From the NCBI RefSeq assembly GCF_004770105.1, contig NZ_RQEY01000012.1, positions 124,001 to 188,000 of the forward strand: 64,000 nt of DNA, written 5' to 3'. A program made the position numbers and the translations under genes. The DNA comes from Leptospira andrefontaineae. Its GTDB lineage: Bacteria > Spirochaetota > Leptospiria > Leptospirales > Leptospiraceae. The notes under the pieces are model-generated. The model saw nothing but the letters and a program-made list of their open reading frames with translations. It ran no database searches and had not been told where the DNA came from. This document shows positions 36,711 to 45,795 of this stretch, in pieces; within the stretch, counting starts at the first letter, position 1; each line of letters begins with the position of its first letter.

Positions 36711-38297
36711 TTACTTTTCTGCTAATGTTTCCAAAATCCAATTTGCGTATAGATCGGAAGATTTTTCAGAAGCCTGGTAGGTCAAATGATGAGGATCTAA
36801 AAAAGATCTTTTATCCTCAAAATCAGAAATTGCGTTTTTGAATTTATATTTTGTTTTCCCTAAATTTTCCAAATAAGAAATATACCCTTTGTACCAAGGG
36901 CTGGATTCATATACTTCTCTTTCGATAGGATTTTCAGGAGAATTTACAAGAACCACTTGGATACCTTGCGATTCTAAATACACAATTGCTTTTTTCAAAT
37001 ATTCCAATTCTGACCAAATAAAGAACTTAGGAGAAGAAGCCAATTTGATCTTTGCCATTCTAAGAGTAACAAGTCTGGACATTTTGGAACTTTCTCCCTT
37101 ATATCCGTAAATCCTTTCCGTATAATCCTTGGAATAAACAGCATCGTCCATATTAGAAAGTCTAGAATCATCTAAACCTGGGATCCGAATATAAGAGATA
37201 TGTTTTCGGATCTCATTTCTACAAAAGTTTTGAGAAAGTCTGATACCATAAACTTCTTCCGTTCCGAAAATCCTGGCGTCCACTTGTAAGGAAGAGACCT
37301 TTTTATCGGATGCAATTCTAAGTTTTGTTCTATCGGACTTTTCTGGAACAGTAAATTTGATCGTATACCAACCTGACTTAGAGAAAGTTTTATCGAATAG
37401 GATCGGTTTCCCTTCTCCCCAAATTTTGAGGGTAGTATCTTTCTCTTGGAAGAATACACTCTCTTCGAAAACTCCGTTTTTCAATTCACAATCGATTGAG
37501 AATTCAGGTTTGGCCCACCCTCTTAGATAGATACCTTCTTCCGGAATAATTCCTGTATAATAATGGTAGGATCTTCCACTTCTGAGATGGTTTTCTATCC
37601 AGGCATCCATCGGGTCATACAAAAAACTACGATATCGTACTACCAAAAAAAGAGACCTGGAAAGAAGAGATAGAAATGTGGACTTGCCAGTTTTGAGAAT
37701 ATCCCGATACTTTTCCCTTAGATATTGGGCCGGATAGATCATCCTGTTTTGGTGTCTTGTTTTTGCAGAAACATCATCCAGGGTTTTTTCGGAATATTCT
37801 AAATTCTGAAAGTCAATGATGGACTTTTCTTGATAAAGAAGATTCTGTTTGTATTGGGCGAGTCTAGCTTCGTTTTCTTTTTCCGAGATCAAAAAATCCA
37901 ATTGAAGATCCGCAGGATTTAAAACAAAAAATACAAGTTTAGGCTTTTTAGAGACTATATCTTCCCTATAAAAATAAAAATCGGAAGGTGTCAAAGCAGG
38001 ATGAGAATAAAATTCCGTGCGTATCGACTCCCTTTTTAGTTTTTCATTCATTCTTTCCGGAAGAGAAGAATAGAGAGCCACGCTACTTCCAACAATCAGT
38101 GCACCTTTTTCGTTTTCAGTAAATTCGATCCTTCTTCTTTTTTCCAAGAAGTTGAACCAAGGAGAGGTATCCCATTCTAGTTCGTTAGGAAATCCAAAAA
38201 GTATATTATCTAGCACGATCCGATCTATAAGAGAGAATAATGCGATAAATAGAATGCTTAAATAGAGTATTTTAAATTTTAGTTTTTTTTGATTCAT
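36711..38297 (-). CDS. SGNH/AlgJ-like envelope protein
   Basis: A 528-residue protein with one N-terminal membrane anchor (ILYLSILFIALFSLIDRIVL). IVGSSVALYSS resembles the block I Ser segment of SGNH hydrolases and FLDPHHLTY the Asp-x-x-His block. A beta-rich insert (residues about 240-340) may bind glycan. Probably acts on surface polysaccharide acylation on the periplasmic side. Its ATG overlaps the stop of the Fur-family gene by 4 bases. Confidence 0.6.
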   Translation of the reverse strand: MNQKKLKFKILYLSILFIALFSLIDRIVLDNILFGFPNELEWDTSPWFNFLEKRRRIEFTENEKGALIVGSSVALYSSLPERMNEKLKRESIRTEFYSHPALTPSDFYFYREDIVSKKPKLVFFVLNPADLQLDFLISEKENEARLAQYKQNLLYQEKSIIDFQNLEYSEKTLDDVSAKTRHQNRMIYPAQYLREKYRDILKTGKSTFLSLLSRSLFLVVRYRSFLYDPMDAWIENHLRSGRSYHYYTGIIPEEGIYLRGWAKPEFSIDCELKNGVFEESVFFQEKDTTLKIWGEGKPILFDKTFSKSGWYTIKFTVPEKSDRTKLRIASDKKVSSLQVDARIFGTEEVYGIRLSQNFCRNEIRKHISYIRIPGLDDSRLSNMDDAVYSKDYTERIYGYKGESSKMSRLVTLRMAKIKLASSPKFFIWSELEYLKKAIVYLESQGIQVVLVNSPENPIEREVYESSPWYKGYISYLENLGKTKYKFKNAISDFEDKRSFLDPHHLTYQASEKSSDLYANWILETLAEK

Positions 38298-38692
38298 TTG
38301 GAGGAGGTATTACATTCGGAACAGACGCCGTATAAAATAATTTCATGAGAATCTAATGTAAATCCCTTAGGCAAATTTTCCATGGGAAAAGGACAGATCT
38401 CCACATCAAACACACGATCGCAAACTTTACAATGAAAATGATGGTGATGATCCAAATGACTGATCTCGAAACGAGAAGATTCTCCAGGTAATTGGATCTC
38501 ATGGATCGAACCTGATTCCAGCAAATGGTTTACAGACCGATAAACAGTTGCGATCCCTATATTCTGTATGGATTTTTTAGAGATATCGTGGATTTCCTTT
38601 ACCGAAAGAGGACCTTTTGCGTCACGGATGACTCTTAAGATCTCGCCCTTTTGTTTGGTGTTTCGAGAGGCGGATTTTTTATCTTCTTCCAT
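38294..38692 (-). CDS. Fur-family transcriptional regulator
   Basis: A 132-residue Fur/PerR-type regulator. The winged-helix domain ends with ...IGIATVYRSVNHLLESG, then the metal region HLDHHHHFHCKVCDRVFDVE and a C-terminal CSEC, providing a structural CxxC pair set. It senses metal ions or peroxide; the sequence alone does not separate Fur, Zur and PerR. It overlaps the next gene by 4 bases, so it heads an operon with two envelope genes. Confidence 0.9.
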   Translation of the reverse strand: MEEDKKSASRNTKQKGEILRVIRDAKGPLSVKEIHDISKKSIQNIGIATVYRSVNHLLESGSIHEIQLPGESSRFEISHLDHHHHFHCKVCDRVFDVEICPFPMENLPKGFTLDSHEIILYGVCSECNTSSK

Positions 38693-38767
38693 TCGGATCG
38701 GCTTCGAATCTTATCCTGCTCCAAAAAGGAAGCATATGTCAACCCGATAAATCCGCTTTTAAACGCC

Positions 38768-38783
38768 TGTAGAAGTTCCTACA
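38768..38783. repeat. Short palindrome in the Fur/LRR intergenic region
   Basis: TGTAG-AAGTTC-CTACA: 5-bp inverted repeat followed by ATGTAG. It lies between the divergent regulator and LRR lipoprotein genes. It could be a dispersed repeat or an operator. No match to a known metal box is apparent. Confidence 0.3.
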
Positions 38784-38865
38784 TGTAGATCGATTTGTAT
38801 TTTCGAAATTCCAAATTTGAATTTTTTAGTTTTCTTCTTACTTGAATCCAAATAGATTCGATCTT

Positions 38866-39570
38866 ATGAGGAAAACTTTCCTAGTCCTCTACTTTTTATT
38901 CGGCTGTTCTCAATCGAACCATCTTATCTCAGTACGAAATTCCGAAGGTGAAGTCCTAGGAAAATATCCTAAAGAAATAAGATGGTTAGGATTCGAAGAC
39001 AACCCTGCTTGGAGCGATCTATCCGCATTTTCCGGCTTAGAAATCCTAGAACTAAATTCTAAAGATGTAAAATCATTGGAAGGCCTACCTGATCTTCCTA
39101 AACTCAGATATATTCATCTATCTGGATCTTCTGTAAGAGATCTTTCTCCCTTAAATCGTTTTGCAAGACTGGACAGTATTTTACTGAACCAAACTGAGAT
39201 CACTGACAAAGATCTGAAAAATTATCTATATTGGAATAGGCTTACGAGAATTGAACTGACTGATTCTCAAATCTCCAATCTTGGATTTTTGGGACCAGGC
39301 TGTAGCGTGAAACATTTACAACTAAAACGTACTAAGATTTCGGATCTAAGGCCTTTGGAAAATTGTACAAAACTAATGGAATTATATCTGGGTGAGACCC
39401 TAGTGAAGGATTTAAGTCCTATATATGGTCTTACGAACCTAATCCATTTACAGTTGGATGGATCGGATGTCTCTGCAAAAGAAATTTCTGATTTTAGAAA
39501 GATCCAGCCCTATGTAAAGATCATGCCTGGTTTACGTAAGATCTTAAATTCGGAGAATGGTTTAGACTGA
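38866..39570 (+). CDS. Leucine-rich-repeat lipoprotein
   Basis: A 234-residue protein started at the ATG giving MRKTFLVLYFLFGCSQ, a lipoprotein signal with lipobox LFGC; an in-frame TTG at 38842 is less likely. About six short LRRs follow (LEILELNSKDVKSLEGL, LRYIHLSGSSVRDLSPL, and so on), probably forming a small solenoid on the cell surface or in the periplasm. LRR lipoproteins are numerous in Leptospira. Ligand unknown. Confidence 0.85.
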   Translation: MRKTFLVLYFLFGCSQSNHLISVRNSEGEVLGKYPKEIRWLGFEDNPAWSDLSAFSGLEILELNSKDVKSLEGLPDLPKLRYIHLSGSSVRDLSPLNRFARLDSILLNQTEITDKDLKNYLYWNRLTRIELTDSQISNLGFLGPGCSVKHLQLKRTKISDLRPLENCTKLMELYLGETLVKDLSPIYGLTNLIHLQLDGSDVSAKEISDFRKIQPYVKIMPGLRKILNSENGLD

Positions 39571-39585
39571 TCGATAGTCGCTTCG

Positions 39586-39694
39586 CTCCTGAAGCCCGAG
39601 ACTTGGTTCTTGTTGATAACCTAAGTTTTGAGACGGACTATATTCGCTGCCCTCCTGAAGCCCGCAGGGCGGACTATAAAGCAAGAGGTCTTGC
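39586..39694. repeat. Composite short repeat near the end of the 261-residue gene
   Basis: CTCCTGAAGCCCG occurs at 39586-39598 and 39652-39664; CGGACTATA occurs at 39634-39642 and 39670-39678; GCAAGA-GG-TCTTGC at 39681-39694 is a perfect hairpin. Together they suggest fragments of a dispersed intergenic element that reaches into the 3' end of the minus-strand gene. Confidence 0.45.
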
Positions 39695-40459
39695 TTCTCC
39701 AGGATTTGTATACAAAATCATATCTCCAGGCTTTGCATGCTTGGATTTTTCGGTTTTGATCTCTCCTGTAGTCTCCACAGTTGTTAGAGAATTCAATTCC
39801 GTTTTAGTTCCATCTTGTTTTTCTAATATAGCCTTAGCACCTTTTCTAACCCTGGAAAGACGGATCCCCCAAATACTTGTGATAGCAGTATCCGTTTTAA
39901 GTATAATCGCGGAAATTTGAGAGATACTGGAAGATTTGGGTTTTTTCAGAAGAATTCCCTCTTCTTCTCCTTCCGGGCCTGGAGTTAAACGAATATCTTC
40001 CGGACCAGATTTCCATATTAGAAATTCGAAATGATCACATTCGTACGCTCTAGTTAAAGTCCAACGATCTCCGGGGTTTTTGCTTGTGAACATCCTACAA
40101 AGTTTTGGGCGAAATCTGAAAAATTTTCCGGACTCGTCTAAATTTAGTTTTCCCTCAAATCTTGTTTCTTCCCAATTCTTGGATTCACTTACTGTTAGTT
40201 GACTGATCAACATTTCTTTTTTGTTGGAATGATTTAGATAAACCTGTCGGATATAAAACCCGGTTGGGATTTTTTTGATCTCGGAAAAATATTCTCCGCT
40301 ATCCGGAATGGAATCAAACGCGGGGATTTGTGGGCCTGAGATCGGATCTTTTTGTAAGGGAGAAGGACGAAATCCGCAATTATATCCTAACGAAATAATT
40401 ACGATATATTGAAATTTTTTGGAAAAAAATTTCCAAAACTTCGGAACCTTTTTAGCCAA
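39674..40459 (-). CDS. Hypothetical lipoprotein
   Basis: A 261-residue protein with a lipoprotein-like N-terminus (IVIISLGYNCGF, Cys near residue 28). The mature region is rich in beta strands with several Trp and Arg, and no family is recognised. The last 15 codons lie in a repeat-rich segment, so the true ancestral end may be earlier. It is divergent from the M30-like protease with 92 bases between. Confidence 0.6.
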   Translation of the reverse strand: MAKKVPKFWKFFSKKFQYIVIISLGYNCGFRPSPLQKDPISGPQIPAFDSIPDSGEYFSEIKKIPTGFYIRQVYLNHSNKKEMLISQLTVSESKNWEETRFEGKLNLDESGKFFRFRPKLCRMFTSKNPGDRWTLTRAYECDHFEFLIWKSGPEDIRLTPGPEGEEEGILLKKPKSSSISQISAIILKTDTAITSIWGIRLSRVRKGAKAILEKQDGTKTELNSLTTVETTGEIKTEKSKHAKPGDMILYTNPGEARPLAL

Positions 40460-40551
40460 TGATCCTTGCTCCCATTCGACCCTGAATAATTATTGACCTT
40501 AACAAAAAGGATCAAGGCGTAAAGCTAGTTTCCTTTTTGTCAGGAAAGATC

Positions 40552-42174
40552 ATGAAGGTTTCAACCGGAGACGGTTTTTGGAAGTTCCTTTTTATGCCGG
40601 TAGGCAGATCTTTATATACATTCGTACTTTCGGTTTGTTTGATATTCCTACTTTCTGACTGCGTGGTCAACAATGATGCGCTAGGCATAGAGGATAAATC
40701 AGAACCTAGTATAGACGATCTACTTTCATTAACCAAAGTATCTAGTTCTTGCGGCGGCAATAATACATTCTGGATCCGAAATCTTGTAAAAAACAGTTCA
40801 AACTGTGTAAAAACAACTAAGGTAGCATCGGGAGTCCATGTAAACATCTACGCAACTAGTGGTTTAGAATCCGCTTTAGATTACCAATATATCTCTCAAG
40901 AATTCGATTCTAAAATTTATCCAAGACTCGGTGAAGCATTCGGCTTCTCTGATGACCTGGATGGCGACGGAAAAGTTGCAGTAGTTGTTTCCGATATTCA
41001 TGACGGAAGTACAACAGGCTCTTCTTTTGTGGCTGGATTTTTCGATCCTGTGGATTATTTCCCGGATAGTTCAAGCTATGCGGTCCGTTCCAATTATTCA
41101 AATATAGTGTATATGGATGGAGTGGAACTGGTTACGGTCCGCAACTCTGACCTTGCCCAAGGAAAACCAGACACATTCTTGGCGACCCTCGCGCACGAAT
41201 ATCAGCATTTGATCCGATTCCAGTATGAAGCTAGGATTATGAGCCAAGGCGGAGGAAGAGACGAAGCTTGGATCAATGAAGGGACCAGCGAAATAGCGGC
41301 AGATATTGCAGGATATTCTCCACAGATCAATCGGATCAATTGTTATAGAGGTAGAAATTCAAACGCATGCTCGAGAGGTGCAAATGGAAATAGTGTATTT
41401 GGAAGTTCCAAATTTAACTCTTTAGTAGACTATGCATTCGCCTACTCCTTTATGAAATACTTATATATGATCTCGGGAAATGATACGGATTCTAGAAATT
41501 CATTCTTTAGAACAGGAGTCCAAGGCCCTAAAGGTTATAGAGCTTCGGATGCAACCGGATTATTCCATCTATTCAAAACAAACGCAGATAATTATCTAAA
41601 TTCTTCTCAAGAAGTAAAAGATGCGCTCGGAACAGATGGCTCCGCTATCTTCATGAAAATTTATCCTGCTTTCTTATGGCAATCTTTGGGAGATGTTTCT
41701 CCCGAGTTTGCACAATCCGGAACAGATACGAACGGAGCTTCCGGATTTTTGCAAGATATCACTAAAACAATCCAATCTTTTCCATTTCCTGCAGCAGGAA
41801 CAGATGGAGATGTTCTTAGAAAATTATATGATCCTCTCAGGATCCCGGAGATCACTCCAATAGGAACTCTAAATCCCGGGCAAATCCAATTCGTAAAAGC
41901 GGATCGTTCAAATTCAAACGCTATCGGAAGGCTAGTATTACTAAAAAAGAATTTAGATGGAAATCTATATTCTCTACAGATCAATACTGAAATGAAAAGA
42001 TCTGGAGATATATCCGTATCTTTGGGAATTACCGAAAATGATGACGAAGGTGGAGAAGAAGCGATTGTTCTTCCGGAGTCTTCCGACTCTCGTCCGATCT
42101 GCCCTCATGAGTTCTTTAAACTCTCTCGGAATCGGACGAAACAGAAAATTTTTAGCGAATATAAAGGCCCGTAA
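40552..42174 (+). CDS. M30-like zinc metallopeptidase lipoprotein
   Basis: A 540-residue exported protein (ATG at 40552 with CAGGAAAG as RBS; TTG at 40537 is an alternative). A hydrophobic signal ends at LLSDC, a spirochaetal-type lipobox. HEYQH is at residues 215-219, followed by WINEGTSEIAADIAGY with a third ligand Glu. This matches the hyicolysin/M30 pattern. It probably degrades proteins at the cell surface. A Ca-type loop DLDGDGK lies before the active site. Confidence 0.85.
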   Translation: MKVSTGDGFWKFLFMPVGRSLYTFVLSVCLIFLLSDCVVNNDALGIEDKSEPSIDDLLSLTKVSSSCGGNNTFWIRNLVKNSSNCVKTTKVASGVHVNIYATSGLESALDYQYISQEFDSKIYPRLGEAFGFSDDLDGDGKVAVVVSDIHDGSTTGSSFVAGFFDPVDYFPDSSSYAVRSNYSNIVYMDGVELVTVRNSDLAQGKPDTFLATLAHEYQHLIRFQYEARIMSQGGGRDEAWINEGTSEIAADIAGYSPQINRINCYRGRNSNACSRGANGNSVFGSSKFNSLVDYAFAYSFMKYLYMISGNDTDSRNSFFRTGVQGPKGYRASDATGLFHLFKTNADNYLNSSQEVKDALGTDGSAIFMKIYPAFLWQSLGDVSPEFAQSGTDTNGASGFLQDITKTIQSFPFPAAGTDGDVLRKLYDPLRIPEITPIGTLNPGQIQFVKADRSNSNAIGRLVLLKKNLDGNLYSLQINTEMKRSGDISVSLGITENDDEGGEEAIVLPESSDSRPICPHEFFKLSRNRTKQKIFSEYKGP

Positions 42175-42483
42175 TTAAGGCATTCCGGAAAGAAGAGATT
42201 TGAATTCTCCCATTCTTTCTTCTGCTACTTTCTGAGCAGCTTCCATGGATTGGTTCACAGCCTGCTTTATACTTTTTTGAAGTAGTTTTTTATCATTCTT
42301 AGCAAGCAAAGAATCTTCGATACGGATCTCTTGTACGGTTTGTTTACCGTCGGTAATGCAGACTACCAATTCATTCTTGGATTTTCCCTCGAAGGTTAAA
42401 GCCTCCAGTTCCTTCTCCAATTTTTTCATACGAACCCGCATCTGGTTCATTTGTTTTAGATTATCTAAACTTTTGCCGAACAT
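42175..42483 (-). CDS. ybaB: YbaB/EbfC nucleoid-associated protein
   Basis: A 102-residue protein with the YbaB fold: N-terminal helix MNQMRVRMKKLEKELE, strand region VVCITDGKQTVQEIRIEDSLL, C-terminal helix. It binds DNA nonspecifically as a dimer. In many bacteria it follows dnaX; here dnaX is not in the window. Confidence 0.9.
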   Translation of the reverse strand: MFGKSLDNLKQMNQMRVRMKKLEKELEALTFEGKSKNELVVCITDGKQTVQEIRIEDSLLAKNDKKLLQKSIKQAVNQSMEAAQKVAEERMGEFKSLLSGMP

Positions 42484-42539
42484 CGAACACTCCCGGTCTT
42501 TCTTGATAGGATTTTCAGACCGGGAAGTGGAGCAAGAAA

Positions 42540-42794
42540 TTAAACCAGGCTAGGTCCGGTTTCTCCCTCTCTCTCTGGCAGATCTCGGATTTGTTCCGAG
42601 CTTGGTTCCCAAGTAAATTGGTCGGGGATGAGTTCTCTTAAAACGGGTTCGTCGCTTAAAAAGCCCCCCGTCTTAACTGGGGCGATTCCCAAACTAACTA
42701 AGAATCCCATACTTGCAACCAAGGTTACCAGTAAGGACGACTCAATATTGATGTTTGCCCGACGTTCCATGACTGTATATAGAGTATCGGTCAT
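42540..42794 (-). CDS. Small membrane-anchored hypothetical protein
   Basis: An 84-residue product (or 76 from ATG at 42770) with one hydrophobic helix (ESSLLVTLVASMGFLVSLG) and a charged tail ending in EGETGPSLV. No family is recognised and coding evidence is only moderate. It is flanked by the YbaB gene and an inverted-repeat region. Confidence 0.45.
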   Translation of the reverse strand: MTDTLYTVMERRANINIESSLLVTLVASMGFLVSLGIAPVKTGGFLSDEPVLRELIPDQFTWEPSSEQIRDLPEREGETGPSLV

Positions 42795-42854
42795 TTCAGG
42801 GCAGACTGATTAGGGAATTTATGAGAAAAAATCGGGCTTTTGAGCTATAAAATG

Positions 42855-42883
42855 TTTCACGCAAAGGCGCGAAGACCGCTAAG
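42855..42883. repeat. CGCAAAGGCGCGAAG-type intergenic repeat
   Basis: The segment TTCACGCAAAGGCGCGAAG followed by ACCGCTAAG looks like the dispersed 'cgcaaag' intergenic repeat seen in many genomes. It sits next to the larger inverted repeat at 42914-42982. Confidence 0.4.
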
Positions 42884-42913
42884 GTTTTCAAAATCGGATC
42901 CAAACTCTGCTTG

Positions 42914-42982
42914 CTCTGTGAACTCTGTGCGAAACATCCAATTGCATCTGATTTTCGCACGGAGGCCACAAAGTTCACAGAG
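42914..42982. repeat. Imperfect long inverted repeat (dispersed-repeat type)
   Basis: CTCTGTGAAC-TCTGTGCGAAA (42914-42934) pairs with TTTCGCAC...GTTCACAGAG (42953-42982), the right arm carrying a nine-base insertion. It occupies almost the whole gap between the 84-residue gene and the Lon-domain gene and ends two bases before the latter's TAG. Confidence 0.5.
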
Positions 42983-42984
42983 GC

Positions 42985-44640
42985 CTAAGTGTCTTCGCCG
43001 TCTCGTTTACGATCTATTCTTTCTTCTATAATCCGGAAAAGGGAACCGTTAGGATATTTGCCGGATTTAGAGATCCTGCCGGCTGGAACCCCGAAAATAT
43101 CAGGGATCAGATCTTCTACATGAGAACAAGAGAAGATCTGGAAATTCCCCTTTTTCATACTTTCCCGGATCTCGCGTGGAAGATTCAAATCTCTCATATT
43201 ATCTTTGGGGATATAAATTTTGTATTTTTCTCGAGTAGAACCAGTGAGCCGGATCACATCAAACCATGCTTGGATCTTTGTATTCACTGAACCCACAGGG
43301 AGAATATCCCCGTATTGAGAAAGAGCACCTGTCACTGCAATATTACAAGGTATCTCCAGGCCGGAAAGCGCGGATAGAAGTGCCAAAAGTTCTGCGCAAC
43401 TTGCGGAGTCTCCATCGATCGGAGAACTATTTTGCTCAAATAAAATAGAAGCATCCAAACCAAAAGACTGAGTATGAGAAAACATTCCTTTAATATAGGA
43501 TTGAAGGATAAACACTCCCTTATCATGAAGGCTTCCTGAAAGATTTACTTCCCTTTCTATATTGATCAAGTTTCCGGAGCCCAAAGAAACCCTGGCGGAT
43601 ACTTGGTTTACTTGTCCGAAATCTAAAAGAGACGACTGTAATAGAATCACCGAAAGCCCGTTGATCCGCCCTGTCTTCTTTCCTTTGAGTGGAACGCCAA
43701 TAAGACCTTCCTTTATATTCTCTATATATTTTCGTTTGTGGATGGCTGTTCTTTTTTGGATAAGAGAAGGACCTGCTTCTATCTCAGCCCTGCCAACAGA
43801 TTTTTTACCTTTATTATTAAATGCTAATACTTCCCTCACGAAGGAGCGAAGTTCGGAAAGATGAAGAGAAAGTCTAGTCTGGCTATCATTCCATCTGAGT
43901 GCAAGTTCCAAAAGTGAGTCCAAGGCTGCTTGGTCCAAAGGTGGATAACCCGGCTTCTCCCAAGACTTGACTAGTCCCGAAAAAACCGGAAGCCAGGATT
44001 TTTCCAAACTGATCTCATAAGGCATATGAATTTTAAAATCAAAACTTCCGTAAAAATCGGCATCTATCTGAGAGATAGAATCCACTTCCGTTTCTTCCCC
44101 CACTAAAATAAGTCGGAATCTGGAATCTATACTTGGATGAAATCGATTGATATTTGTTGAATCGGATCCTTCCGGAAGAGAAAGAAAATCTATCTTGCCG
44201 GTGAGAAGTACACCTTTCAGGAAATAATAAAGGTCAGGATCTTCTACAAATGGTTTGATCGGAAGAAGCAAAAGTCCGCCATTCGCTTCTGAAATTTTTC
44301 CCGGTCTATATTTATTCTCAAATGGAAAACCAGCCAGGGATAATAAAGTGGGATTCGGTTCAGCAACTACAGGTTGGTCTTTAACGATCTCTTCCAGATA
44401 TTGTCCGAATTGTAGAAGGTTTGCTTCTATCTCCGGACCGGTGATTAGGATATGTCGGAAGAGTCCTGGGTTTCCAAGAGCTTGGCGGAATGTTCTCACC
44501 TCTTCCTTATGAAACACTAAAAAGTCAGGCAGTCCGTTCAGTCTAGCCGGCTTTGCCGCTTTAAATCTAATTTCAGTTTGCCCAGGAAGAACCTTTTTTA
44601 ACACCTTTCCCATTTTCCTTTTCGGCTTAGAATTCCTCAA
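42985..44640 (-). CDS. Lon-type peptidase-domain protein (YcbZ-like)
   Basis: A 551-residue protein. The C-terminal S16 Lon proteolytic domain contains [10 protein letters not shown] with Ser412 and [10 protein letters not shown] with Lys455 as the catalytic dyad. The N-terminal AAA-like part shows no GxxGxGK[ST], but [12 protein letters not shown] matches the EANGGxL segment of YcbZ/Lon-H proteins, so it probably lacks normal ATPase activity. Length suits YcbZ homologues. The last codons border an intergenic repeat. Confidence 0.8.
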   Translation of the reverse strand: MRNSKPKRKMGKVLKKVLPGQTEIRFKAAKPARLNGLPDFLVFHKEEVRTFRQALGNPGLFRHILITGPEIEANLLQFGQYLEEIVKDQPVVAEPNPTLLSLAGFPFENKYRPGKISEANGGLLLLPIKPFVEDPDLYYFLKGVLLTGKIDFLSLPEGSDSTNINRFHPSIDSRFRLILVGEETEVDSISQIDADFYGSFDFKIHMPYEISLEKSWLPVFSGLVKSWEKPGYPPLDQAALDSLLELALRWNDSQTRLSLHLSELRSFVREVLAFNNKGKKSVGRAEIEAGPSLIQKRTAIHKRKYIENIKEGLIGVPLKGKKTGRINGLSVILLQSSLLDFGQVNQVSARVSLGSGNLINIEREVNLSGSLHDKGVFILQSYIKGMFSHTQSFGLDASILFEQNSSPIDGDSASCAELLALLSALSGLEIPCNIAVTGALSQYGDILPVGSVNTKIQAWFDVIRLTGSTREKYKIYIPKDNMRDLNLPREIRESMKKGNFQIFSCSHVEDLIPDIFGVPAGRISKSGKYPNGSLFRIIEERIDRKRDGEDT

Positions 44641-44655
44641 TTAAATAAGTTGGGT

Positions 44656-45711
44656 TCAAACTTTTTCGGGATCCAAAATCAGCATAGAATCTCCGTAGGA
44701 AAAGAATCGAAAATTTTGTTTTATGGCGAATTTATAGGCCTTCAATATTTTTTCTTTTTCTGCAAATGCACTTACTAACAAAAGTAAGCTACTTTGAGGA
44801 AGATGAAAATTAGTAATGAGACCTTCACAGCTTAGAATAGAATCTTCCGGCTGTAAAAAAAGTCTCGTTTTCCCTTCTCCTGATTTGAAGGTATTCGTGT
44901 TTGGATCATAGGCAGATTCCAAAGCTCTTAACGTAGTAGTGCCTACAGAAATAATCCTTTTACCATTCTTCTTTGCAAAATCCAGAACGTTTTTGGTTTC
45001 AAGAGGAAGATCGAATTCTTCTTCATGTAATTTTTTATTCGCAAAATGATCTTCGTTTAAGGATTGGAACGTTCCATAACCGACTTTCAATTCTAGTTTT
45101 AGAAATTCTATGTTTCGTTTTTTCAATTCCTCCAAAAGTTCTGGAGTAAAATGTAAACCTGCCGTAGGAGCTGCAACGGAACCTAAATTTTGGGAATACA
45201 CGGTTTGGTAACGAACATCATCTTCTGATGTACTTTCTCTTTTGAAGTAAGGAGGAATTGGAGTGCGGCCTATTGTCTCAAATGAGTTTTCGTCGAGGGG
45301 AGTTTCGGATTGAAAGATAGTAAATTCTTCTTCTTTTCTTCCAACTGAAAAAAGAAATCTCCCAGTAGCCTCATCAGAGACTATATCTCCTAACTTAAGC
45401 TTTTTAGAATTCCGAGTAAGTGTTTTCCAAATGCCAGGCTCCAATTCGGAAAGGAACATCGCCTCATGTCTTCTTCCCGTTTTAGTTGTCAGGAACACTC
45501 TTCGTTTGGAAACTCTGGTTGCATTCGCTACCAATACATCTCCTTCTTGGAGATATTTTAGCATTTCGGAAAATTCAGTTTCTTCTTGTAAAAAATCTTG
45601 GGTCCTTCCTAGAACAAGCAGCCTACTCTTATCTCTTTTGGCCGCAGGAAATTTTGCAATCTGGTCTTCGGAAAGTTCGAAATCAAAATCGGATAGATCT
45701 TGGAATTCCAT
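44656..45711 (-). CDS. queA: tRNA preQ1(34) S-adenosylmethionine ribosyltransferase-isomerase
   Basis: A 351-residue QueA. Family segments are LSEDQIAKFPAAKRDKSRLLVL at the N-terminus, ANATRVSKRRVFL, PTAGLHFTPELLEEL, VGYGTF, and FHLPQSSLLLLVSAFA at the C-terminus. It makes epoxyqueuosine from preQ1-tRNA. Complete and of normal length. Confidence 0.96.
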   Translation of the reverse strand: MEFQDLSDFDFELSEDQIAKFPAAKRDKSRLLVLGRTQDFLQEETEFSEMLKYLQEGDVLVANATRVSKRRVFLTTKTGRRHEAMFLSELEPGIWKTLTRNSKKLKLGDIVSDEATGRFLFSVGRKEEEFTIFQSETPLDENSFETIGRTPIPPYFKRESTSEDDVRYQTVYSQNLGSVAAPTAGLHFTPELLEELKKRNIEFLKLELKVGYGTFQSLNEDHFANKKLHEEEFDLPLETKNVLDFAKKNGKRIISVGTTTLRALESAYDPNTNTFKSGEGKTRLFLQPEDSILSCEGLITNFHLPQSSLLLLVSAFAEKEKILKAYKFAIKQNFRFFSYGDSMLILDPEKV

Positions 45712-45795
45712 TCTTCCAATGAATCCGATCCGAAGAATTCGGGAACCGATTTTTAATTTCTTGGCTTTTTCGGGCGGACATAAAAGAGTACCTGA

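Noticed and set aside
39603..39920. A plus-strand open frame of 105 codons
   Set aside because: It overlaps the repeat segment and the 3' half of the minus-strand lipoprotein gene and has no plausible start signal.
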